Shown in pieces: positions 1-6,900 of a stretch of DNA of 8,565 nt. The stretch comes from DATAPE01 sp034667545 (lineage in GTDB: Bacteria > Actinomycetota > CADDZG01 > WHSQ01): the NCBI GenBank assembly GCA_034667545.1, contig JAXDJR010000168.1, positions 1-8,565 of the forward strand. Direction: 5' to 3'. The notes below the pieces were generated by a model. The model ran no database searches, was not told the origin of the DNA, and saw only the letters and a list, made by a program, of their open reading frames with translations. The position numbers were made by a program, and so were the translations under genes. Position 1 is the stretch's first letter. Each line of letters begins with the position of its first letter.

Positions 1-646
1 CGACCGGGCAGCTCTCGCAGAACGGCCTCTTGGCGGTGCAGGTTCGGCGGCCGTGCTCGATAAACAGATAGGAGAGGCGGTACCAATCCCGCTTGGCTAC
101 AAGGGTCATGAGGTCTCGCTCGATCCCCTCGGCCTCCTTGGAACCTAAAGAGGTGAGGCCCAGGCGGACCGAGATACGGCCGACGTGCGTATCCACGGCG
201 ATGCCGTAGTCGGGATCGCGACGAGCGTGCTGCGGGTACACGTTGCCAAGCACGATGTTGGCAGTCTTGCGAGCGACCCCCGGCAGGGCGATGAGCTCCT
301 TCATGGTCTTCGGGACCTCGCCGCCGTGATCGTCGATCAAGACACGGCACATCCCTCTCAGTGAGCGCGTCTTCTGCCGGAAGAAGCCGGTGGCGCGGAT
401 CTCGAGCTGCAGCTCCTCTTCACCTACGGCGAGGTAATCCTGGGGTTCGTGGTACTTCTCAAAGAGAGTCGCAGTGACGCGGTTGACCTGTTCGTCGGTC
501 GTCTGAGCCGAAAGCATCACTGCGATCAGGCACTGCAATCCATTCTCGAAATTCAGCGCGATGCGGGCATCCGGGTAGGCCTTCTTCAGACGGCGCAAGA
601 TGTGCGGCATCCGTTCCGCCGCCGGAGCCACTCGGTCGGGGAGCAT
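1..646 (-). CDS. nth: Endonuclease III (DNA glycosylase/AP lyase), 3' end cut off by window edge
   Basis: Base-excision repair enzyme that removes oxidised pyrimidines and cleaves the resulting abasic site. The 215 visible codons align along their length with E. coli Nth. Seen in the sequence: the LSAQTTD segment (residues 45-51), the helix-hairpin-helix LPGVARKTAN (121-130) with the expected catalytic lysine K127, VDTH (151-154) with the catalytic aspartate D152, and three cysteines of the [4Fe-4S] loop (C203, C210, C213). The fourth cysteine lies beyond the edge. The K127-D152 spacing is 25 residues against 18 in E. coli, a loop insertion rich in R, D and P. ATG at 646 is the first start after the upstream in-frame stop near 722-724. 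ATG at 610 (MPHILRRL) fits the E. coli N terminus equally well, and neither has a convincing ribosome binding site. It diverges from the TetR gene. Confidence 0.95.
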   Translation of the reverse strand, partial: MLPDRVAPAAERMPHILRRLKKAYPDARIALNFENGLQCLIAVMLSAQTTDEQVNRVTATLFEKYHEPQDYLAVGEEELQLEIRATGFFRQKTRSLRGMCRVLIDDHGGEVPKTMKELIALPGVARKTANIVLGNVYPQHARRDPDYGIAVDTHVGRISVRLGLTSLGSKEAEGIERDLMTLVAKRDWYRLSYLFIEHGRRTCTAKRPFCESCPV

Positions 647-819
647 GGCCCCGGAGAGTAGCCGTGCGGAGTGCAGGCGCGCGCTGACCAGATCCGGGGT
701 TGCGATGGGCGACGCCCCGGGTCAACCACGTTATGGCGATCATGCGGCCGTGCGGCGGCCACCGCCCCGGCCCCCGGCCCCCAAGACTCGGGTGCGCACG
801 CGGGTGCTAGCCTCGCGGT
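647..819. other. GC-rich divergent intergenic region between nth and the TetR/paa operon
   Basis: This region should hold promoters for both nth (leftward) and the TetR operon (rightward). I see a TTGACC-like -35 on the minus strand (720-725) with no matching -10 at normal spacing, and no clear sigma-70 pair on the plus strand. Stretches such as 760-785 are almost pure C and G. No coding signature is convincing; the open frames here are GC-driven shadows. Confidence 0.5.
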
Positions 820-833
820 CTAACGACCGTTCG
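820..833. promoter_or_regulatory. Probable TetR (PaaR-type) operator, CTAACGACCGTTCG
   Basis: A near-perfect inverted repeat, AACG-AC-CGTT, flanked by C and G at the outer ends. It ends 14 bases before the TetR start codon and just upstream of its ribosome binding site. It fits the pattern CNAACGNNCGTTNG, which I recall as the consensus bound by the phenylacetyl-CoA-responsive repressor PaaR of Thermus thermophilus. Its position would let a bound dimer block initiation or early elongation of the whole tetR-paaABCD operon. The palindrome is seen directly; binding by the adjacent TetR protein is inferred. Confidence 0.75.
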
Positions 834-836
834 TTT

Positions 837-841
837 GGAGG
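837..841 (+). promoter_or_regulatory. Ribosome binding site of the TetR gene (GGAGG)
   Basis: A strong GGAGG lies six bases before ATG 848. It supports that start and leaves only three bases between the operator palindrome and the Shine-Dalgarno sequence. Confidence 0.8.
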
Positions 842-847
842 ACTTGG

Positions 848-1444
848 ATGGCACAGCTTGCCGAGAAGGTGCCCAGCGCCCGCCGCGCCGAGATGGGCCG
901 CGCCGCCGCCCGCCTGTTCTCGGAGCGCGGTTACCACGGGACTTCCATGCAACACCTCGCCGACGCCCTTGGATTGCAACGGGGCTCGCTCTACGCTCAC
1001 ATCGGATCGAAACAGGAGCTCTTGTTCGACGTCGTGGACGAGGGCGCAGATCGCTTTCTGACACGGGGGCGGGAAGCTCTCGAACTGTCTGGGTCCGCGG
1101 GGGCCAGGCTTCGGCGGTTGCTTGTCGGTCATGTCGAGACTGCGATCGAACATCTCGACTCGGCGACGGTGTTCTTGAACGAATGGCGGTATCTGCCTGC
1201 CGACATGCGAGCCCTCGTGCAGGACAAGCGTGACACCTACGAAGAGATGGTGCGCAAGATCATCTCCGATGGGATAGCAGCCGGTGACTTTCGCAGCGAT
1301 ACGGACGTGGGATTCGCCGCCCGGCTGGTTCTCTCTGCAGGTAACTGGACTTACACGTGGTACCGGGCGGAGGGAGATCTGGGACCGCAAGAGATCGGAG
1401 AGCGCTTCGCGGAGTTATTGATAAGAGGACTGGAGGCACGATGA
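848..1444 (+). CDS. TetR/AcrR family transcriptional repressor, PaaR/KstR2-like, local regulator of the paa operon
   Basis: A DNA-binding repressor of 198 residues, the usual TetR length. The N-terminal helix-turn-helix spans about residues 13-60 (ARLFSERGYHGTSM, then the recognition helix region GLQRGSLYAHIGSKQELL). The C-terminal ligand domain has VFLNEWRYL (108-116), an RDTYEEMVRKII helix (128-139) and NWTYTWYR (166-173). This pattern is familiar from acyl-CoA-responsive TetR proteins such as PaaR and KstR2. GGAGG precedes the ATG. Its stop overlaps the paaA start by four bases (ATGA), so it is co-transcribed with the genes it probably controls. With the palindrome at 820-833 this suggests autoregulated repression, relieved by phenylacetyl-CoA or a related thioester. 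Family assignment is firm; the effector is inferred. Confidence 0.9.
   Translation: MAQLAEKVPSARRAEMGRAAARLFSERGYHGTSMQHLADALGLQRGSLYAHIGSKQELLFDVVDEGADRFLTRGREALELSGSAGARLRRLLVGHVETAIEHLDSATVFLNEWRYLPADMRALVQDKRDTYEEMVRKIISDGIAAGDFRSDTDVGFAARLVLSAGNWTYTWYRAEGDLGPQEIGERFAELLIRGLEAR
1432..1436 (+). promoter_or_regulatory. Ribosome binding site deciding the paaA start (GGAGG)
   Basis: GGAGG stands four bases before ATG 1441. The open frame extends upstream to 1357, but that part overlaps the TetR gene and does not resemble PaaA. The site plus the family N terminus therefore fix the start at 1441. Confidence 0.75.
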
Positions 1445-2358
1445 CTTACGACGAGAGATTGGCTTCTTTCACCGAGCGGATCGAGGCGGGCGACAAGGTC
1501 GAGGCCGAAGACTGGATGCCCGACGATTTCCGCAAGGGGGTCCTGAAGTTCATCGAGATGCACGCGAACTCCGAGATCATGGGGGCTCTCCCGGAGCGGG
1601 AATGTCTGCCTGCCGCCCCTTCGCTGAAGCGCAAGATGTCGCTGTGCGCCAAGATCCAGGACGAGGTCGGCCACTCACAACTGCTCTACCGCGTCGCCGA
1701 AGACCTGGGCAAGAGCCGTGATGCGATGTATCAGGACCTCATCACTGCGAAGTCCAAGTTTCACAACGTCTTCCACTACCCCGTCTCGCATTGGGGCGAT
1801 GTTGCGATCATCGGATGGCTGATCGACGGGGCCGCACTCGTAACGCAAGCAGCTCTGTTGGACTCGTCGTACGCGCCTTACACGCGAGTGTTGAAGCGGA
1901 TCTGCTCGGAAGAACAACTGCACCTGCGGCACGGGGAAGACATCACGCTGGAGATGTCGTCGGGGACCGAGAAGCAGCGTGCGATGTTCCAGGAGGCGCT
2001 CGATCGATGGTGGCTGCCGATTATCCACTTCTTCGGCCCGCGAACGGTTGTGTCTAAAGATCTCCTGCTCCGCTGGAAGGTGAAGACGCGCACCAACGAA
2101 GACCTCCGTCAGGAGTTCCTCGACCGATACGTTCCCAAGATCACCGAGCTCGGTTACACCTTCCCGGCCCCCATCCCATTCGAGCAAGATGGTCACTGGC
2201 TGATCAAGGATGAGGACATCGACTGGGGCCCTCTGGATGCAATCAAGCGTAACGAGGGGCCCGAGACGGCGCGTCGCCTCGGTGCACGTAAAGATATGTA
2301 CGACTCCCATCGCTGGGTGCGTGAAGCTCTTGCCGAACCATCGATGCGAGCAGCGTGA
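1441..2358 (+). CDS. paaA: Phenylacetyl-CoA 1,2-epoxidase, catalytic subunit PaaA
   Basis: The diiron oxygenase subunit that, with PaaB, PaaC and a reductase, epoxidises the ring of phenylacetyl-CoA using O2. It has 305 residues; E. coli PaaA has 309. It starts MTYDERLASF and has DWMPDDFRKG (24-33) as in the family. The six diiron ligand positions align with E. coli: E45 (SEIMG), E75 and H78 (QDEVGH), D129 (WLIDGAA), E158 and H161 (EEQLHLRHG). Other PaaA landmarks are HYPVSHWGD (112-120) and WWLPIIHFFGP (190-200). BoxB, the benzoyl-CoA epoxidase, is much longer and is excluded. The start ATG overlaps the TetR stop and the end overlaps paaB. The substrate is assumed from the family and not tested; a related aryl-acyl-CoA remains possible. 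Confidence 0.95.
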   Translation: MTYDERLASFTERIEAGDKVEAEDWMPDDFRKGVLKFIEMHANSEIMGALPERECLPAAPSLKRKMSLCAKIQDEVGHSQLLYRVAEDLGKSRDAMYQDLITAKSKFHNVFHYPVSHWGDVAIIGWLIDGAALVTQAALLDSSYAPYTRVLKRICSEEQLHLRHGEDITLEMSSGTEKQRAMFQEALDRWWLPIIHFFGPRTVVSKDLLLRWKVKTRTNEDLRQEFLDRYVPKITELGYTFPAPIPFEQDGHWLIKDEDIDWGPLDAIKRNEGPETARRLGARKDMYDSHRWVREALAEPSMRAA

Positions 2359-2657
2359 CGATGGAGGTCTTCGAAGTATTCCGTCGTGCCGGACATCGCG
2401 ATCCGTTCGAGCATTGCGGCAACGTGATCGCGCCCGACTCGGACATGGCTCTTCTGCTTGCCAAGGAGTGCTTCCTGCGGCGGCAAGAGGGCCAGCACTT
2501 ATGGGTCGTGGCTCGCTCGGACATCCACTCATTCTCGGATGAAAGCGTGCTCGAGCTGGCGGCAGACAAGTCTTATCGTTTCGCCTCTGCTTACCGCGAC
2601 GTCATGCACAAGCGCGAGCGCGCGCACGACCGCGTCAGGGAGCTACAGGTATCGTGA
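2355..2657 (+). CDS. paaB: Phenylacetyl-CoA 1,2-epoxidase subunit PaaB
   Basis: Small non-catalytic subunit that bridges PaaA-PaaC units in the epoxidase complex. It has 100 residues, close to E. coli PaaB. Seen: EVFEVFRRAGHRDPFEHCGNV at the start (the EVF.R...H.G pattern), then A.DSDMALLLAKECFLRRQEG (residues 26-46) and LWVVARSDI (49-57). These are the core PaaB signatures. The C-terminal tail (73-100) is charged and helical in character and poorly conserved. GTG 2355 overlaps the paaA stop (GTGA), matching the other junctions in the operon. ATG 2361, two codons inside, is an equally possible start. Neither has a strong Shine-Dalgarno sequence, so translation probably depends on coupling to paaA. 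Confidence 0.92.
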   Translation: MTMEVFEVFRRAGHRDPFEHCGNVIAPDSDMALLLAKECFLRRQEGQHLWVVARSDIHSFSDESVLELAADKSYRFASAYRDVMHKRERAHDRVRELQVS

Positions 2658-3487
2658 GTAGGGCGTTCGAAGCAGTTGTGACCGCGCTCGCCGACGACGA
2701 GCTCATCCTTGGCCACAGGCACTCGGAGTGGACCGGCTATGCCCCCCATATCGAGGAAGACGTCGCCTTTGCCTCCATCGCCCAAGACGAGATCGGCCAT
2801 GCGTCGTCGTACTACTCGCTGATCGCCGGCGCGGGCCACGACGTCGACGCCCTGGCCCTTGGCAGACCCGCCGACGCCTACCGCAACGCGGTTATCTGCG
2901 AACGGCCGAATACGGACTGGGCCTTCACCCTGGCGCGGCACTGGCTCTACGACCACGCCGACGACATCCGCTCGCAGGCGCTGGAACAAACATCCGAGCC
3001 GAAGCTCCGGCAACTCGTGACGAAGATCAGACGGGAAGAGCGATACCACCTGTTGCATGCGGACTATTGGATGAAGCGGGTGGCGCAGGGTCCCGTGGAG
3101 GCTCGGAGCAGGATCGCTTCCGCGATGGCGAGTGCGTTCGCCGAGGCCGGCGGACTGTTCGAGCCCTTTGAGCTCGAGCAAGAAGCGTTGGAGGAAGGGT
3201 GGCTTCCGGTCGCGTCGCCGGTACTGCGCACCAGATTCCTGGAGTGGGCCACCTCGGCACTCGACGAGCTGGGCCTCCCGGGCGCGACGGGGCGTGAGGA
3301 AACCGCGCCGTCAGAGTTTGTGGCGTCATCTTCCGGGGACCTCATCGCCGGCGAAGGCTCGCTCGCGAAGGAGCCGGCCGTTGTGGCCGAGGGCGGTGGC
3401 CGCCGGGGGCGCCACACCGACGATCTCCGTGAGCTCTGGATCGCCATGACCACGCAATACCGTGAGAACGAGGGCGCTACGTGGTGA
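2654..3487 (+). CDS. paaC: Phenylacetyl-CoA 1,2-epoxidase subunit PaaC, with all diiron ligand positions retained
   Basis: The PaaA-related, ferritin-like partner subunit. In E. coli it is structural and binds no metal. It has 277 residues against 248 in E. coli. Landmarks are LILGHRHSEWTGYAP (17-31), DEIGHA (45-50), HWLYDHADD (96-104), EERYHLLH (128-135) and the C-terminal GRRGRHTDDL (249-258). Unlike E. coli PaaC, which as I recall reads LDLLGQ where this has QDEIGH, it keeps E16, E46, H49, D100, E129 and H132. These match the six PaaA ligands one for one. About 30 extra residues (roughly 210-246), rich in S, G, A and E, sit before the conserved C-terminal block and look like a flexible loop. 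GTG 2654 overlaps the paaB stop (GTGA). Confidence 0.93.
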   Translation: MSRAFEAVVTALADDELILGHRHSEWTGYAPHIEEDVAFASIAQDEIGHASSYYSLIAGAGHDVDALALGRPADAYRNAVICERPNTDWAFTLARHWLYDHADDIRSQALEQTSEPKLRQLVTKIRREERYHLLHADYWMKRVAQGPVEARSRIASAMASAFAEAGGLFEPFELEQEALEEGWLPVASPVLRTRFLEWATSALDELGLPGATGREETAPSEFVASSSGDLIAGEGSLAKEPAVVAEGGGRRGRHTDDLRELWIAMTTQYRENEGATW

Positions 3488-3999
3488 CGCGTACCGCCGC
3501 CGAAGTGCCTCACGCGCAGATCGAGGCCGCGATCTGGAGCGCTTTGGAACAGGTCCCGGATCCCGAGATCCCAGCAGTCTCGGTCCTCGATATGGGAATG
3601 ATCCGTCAGGTGGACGTCGACGGGGACCACGCCACCGTTGTCGTCCTTCCCACCTTCACCGGGTGCCCGGCGATCGCGATCATCCAAGAAGATGTCGCCC
3701 GCGCCGTAAGTGGGGTGCAGGGAGTGAGGAGGGTGGATGTTGAAACCTCGTTCGACCCGCCATGGACAAGCGACAGGATCACAGCCGCCGGCCGTTCCAA
3801 GCTTCGCAACTTCGGTTTGGCTCCACCAGACTCAGGCGCCGTGCTGATCGGCGAGATCGGCCTGCCCAAGGTGGCGACCTGCCCATTCTGCGGAAGCACC
3901 GATACCCACAGCGACAGCCTGTTCGGGCCTACGCCTTGTCGCGCCGCTTACCACTGCAACTCCTGCCGCAACCCCTTCGAACAGTTCAAGCCGGTCTAA
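3481..3999 (+). CDS. paaD: PaaD, Fe-S maturation factor of the phenylacetyl-CoA epoxidase (MIP18/DUF59 plus zinc ribbon)
   Basis: Needed in characterised systems for an active epoxidase, probably by helping Fe-S or iron insertion; it is not part of the purified complex. It has 172 residues; E. coli PaaD is about 165. The N-terminal MIP18/DUF59 domain shows DPEIPAVSVLDMGMI (27-41) and TGCPA with the conserved C62. The C-terminal zinc-ribbon-like part has CPFCGS (C134, C137), C153, and CNSC (C159, C162). GTG 3481 lies six bases after GAGGG (3470-3474). GTG 3484, the next codon, would give the four-base GTGA overlap seen at the other junctions. The gene is the last of the operon and overlaps the opposing c-di-GMP gene by 14 bases. 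No paaE follows, so the usual client reductase is not in this operon. Confidence 0.93.
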   Translation: MVTRTAAEVPHAQIEAAIWSALEQVPDPEIPAVSVLDMGMIRQVDVDGDHATVVVLPTFTGCPAIAIIQEDVARAVSGVQGVRRVDVETSFDPPWTSDRITAAGRSKLRNFGLAPPDSGAVLIGEIGLPKVATCPFCGSTDTHSDSLFGPTPCRAAYHCNSCRNPFEQFKPV

Positions 4000-6900
4000 G
4001 CAGCTCTCCCTGGATCCAGGGCAGTGGCTTCACTACCGCTTGTTTCTCGATCGGAGGACCTCCGAAATGGGGCTGGCTCTCCACAAGGCGCAAGAAAATC
4101 TCCACCACCGCGGGATCGAACTGGCTCCCCGCGCCGGCATTCAGCCTTCTCAGCGCTTCCGGTAGCGATAGCCGTTTCCTATAGACACGGTCGGTGGTCA
4201 TCGCGTGAAACGCGTCGCACACGAACACGATGCGCGCTTCGAGCGGGATCTCCTCGGCCTCCATGCGATCTGGGTAACCTGCGCCGTCCCATCGCTCGTG
4301 GCAGTGGCGCACGATGGGCCGCACGTCCCGGAGACGTTCTATCGGCGAGATGATCTGCTCTCCGAGCTCGGGGTGAGTCTCCATCGTGAGGCGCTCACTC
4401 GCAGAGAGAGGGCCGGGCTTGAGCAGGATGTCGGCCTGGATCCCGATCTTTCCGATGTCGTGGAACAACGCGCCCAGCTCCAGGCGCTTCAACACATCGC
4501 TATCGAGCCCCATCTCTTCGCCAACGGCAACCGCCATGTCCGTTATGGAGCGAGCGTGCGCAGACGTGTGCTCGTCCTTAGCCTCCAACGCGTTGGCCAA
4601 CGCCTCCACTGTGGACACAAACGTTCGCTCGAGATTCTCGAAGGACATCGCGTTATCGATCGCCAGCTTGGCTTGGTCTGCGATGCCCGCGAGCAAACGC
4701 ATCTTGCGCTCGGAGAATTCATATTCTCCATAGACAGGTGCTCCCGCGATGAGCGCCGCCTTGCCCCCACCCTCCAGGCGTATCGGCGAGACCGCGAATG
4801 TCAGGTTGTAGGAGCCGTCCGATAGGTCGTCGATCAGCTCCATCCTCTCAGGCGACACCACGCCAGCCTCCGCGTCGATCCCCAGGTGGCCGACGACCTC
4901 CCTCGAGATGCGCATGCCTCGTAGATGCTCGCGCTCCGATGGCGAATACCCCCACGTGGCCCTGGCCATCATGTCGCCGGTGTCCTCGTCACGGATCCAC
5001 AGTGCCGTGCGCGGCGAACCGAGAATGCGAGCGGCGAGCTCGACTGTTCGGTCCAGTACTTGACTGAGCCCCTCCGCCGCAACAAGCCCCCGGCTGAAGT
5101 CCAACAGCGCGTTGGAGATCTCCGCGCTCTCCTTCTGCGCACGGTAGAGAAGGGCTTTCTGTAGCGCCACCGCGATCTGATAGCTGAGTCCCGCAACGAA
5201 TCGCAGCAACTCCTCGGTGAGGAAGTCGTCCTTCTCCTCCGGTTCGATCACGGTCAGCCACCCGATGAGGCCTTCGGCTAGCCGGATCGGAGCCACCACG
5301 CGAGCTCCTCCCACCGCGCCGGTGGCGAGCGGGTAAGCATCCCCTGAGGCGGGATGGACCACGAACGGAGCACGGTGGTCGCCGATAAAGCCTCTGGCTG
5401 CCCCACCCTCGACCCGGCCGGTAGTCACTTTGTAGGCATCGGCGTTGCCGCCATAGCCGTGGTGAGCGGCACACGTGACGTCGCCTTGCGGCTCCTTCTG
5501 CAGCCACAACGACACGTGACGCGCTCCAAGCAACGCTGCAGACAGCCGCACGGCCGCACTTCCGATCCCGTGGAACGAAGATGCTCTGGACAGTGCATCG
5601 GCGAACTCGAGAAGAGCGTTGGCGTGTTCTGCCTCACGCCGCTGTGCTTCGTATAACCGCGCGTTCTCGACTGCGACGGACGCCTGCCCCGCCAGTACTT
5701 CGAGCACGCGCAAGTCGTCCTCATCGAACTGGTTCAAGCCGAGCTTGGAGATCGTCACGACGCCGATGACCCTCGTCCCGTATGCGAGCGGGACCGCAAT
5801 CATGGACTCATCGATCTCGTCGGTACCGGGGATGCTCACCGAGAAGTCGCATTCGGTAGCGTTGGGAATCAAGAGAGACTCTCCAGTTTGCGCCACCCTG
5901 CCGGTTATGCCTTCCCCCAGCGTGGCCGCCAACGCCTCCGGCGTCTCGTGCTCATAGTCGAACTCGCCGCGTACGGCGATCGGAATGACGCGCTCCCCTT
6001 CAACGATGTAGACGCGACAGCTGTGATAGTCGATTAGGGAACGGAGTTCTGTGGTGATGGTCGAGCCGATCTCGCGGACATTGTTCAAACGATTCAACTT
6101 GCCGGCGAGGCTTTGAAGCATCTTCATGTGGGCTAGGGAACGCAGATCACGGTGCTGCTCGGCTTCTGGGCGTTCTAACTCCGCATCGTCGAACAGCACT
6201 ACGAGGTTCTTGCCTCTCGCCTTCGCCGTCATCATCGCCGCTTCAGAACATGCGACCAGCTCGGTTGGGTTCATCGCATGCTCTGGACCCTGCGCGATCC
6301 CTACAGACACCGTCATCCTGCCGGCAGGATCGAAGTCCAGTCCCGCGAGGCCCTCCCTCAAGCGGGCTGCGAACCCGGTGGCGTCACCAAGATCGCACGA
6401 GGGCATGATGACGGCGAACTCCTCTCCACCCACCCGACACACAACATCTGACGTCCGGATCGTGGATTTCAGCAGGACCCCCATGCCTTGCAGAACCTGA
6501 TCGCCAACCGCATGGCCGTAGACATCATTGACCTTCTTGAAGTTGTCGATGTCGAACATCAGCAGTGCAATGGAGTCGTGGCTGCGGCTCGCGCGGGCTA
6601 GTTCGGCGCGAAGGCGCTCCTGAAAGAACCGGTGGTTGTTCAGACCAGTCAGGGAATCGGTTTGGGCCTGAAGCTCGAGCGCGAGCTTCGTTTCGGCGTT
6701 GTCGAGCGCAAGAGCGGCAGCATCTCCGAAGCGCTTCGCCAGTTGGAATTCATCTTCGGTGAAAACGGCTTCCTCGCCTTGGCGGTACATGTTCAAACAG
6801 CCCTTGACCGAGTTGCGTGCTACCAAGGGGATAACAAGCATGGATTCCGGGTCGCTCGCAGGAGTGCCTGGGATCACCGACGTGCGGGGGTCCAGTTGAG

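Noticed and set aside
722..731. AAC-CAC-GTT half-palindrome in the nth/TetR intergenic region, considered as a second operator
   Set aside because: The spacing between half-sites is three bases rather than the four in AACGNNCGTT, and the inner G and C are not both kept.
740..1390. Long minus-strand open frame (216 residues) across the TetR gene
   Set aside because: It lies antisense to a clear TetR gene, has no family pattern, and arises from GC-rich codon bias.
1675..2532. Minus-strand open frame of 285 residues opposite paaA and paaB
   Set aside because: It is the antisense shadow of two recognisable genes; composition is R/P/H-rich with no motif.
4205..4825. Plus-strand open frame of 206 residues inside the c-di-GMP gene
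   Set aside because: It is antisense to the HD-GYP and GAF4 coding region, with no ribosome site and no recognisable motif.
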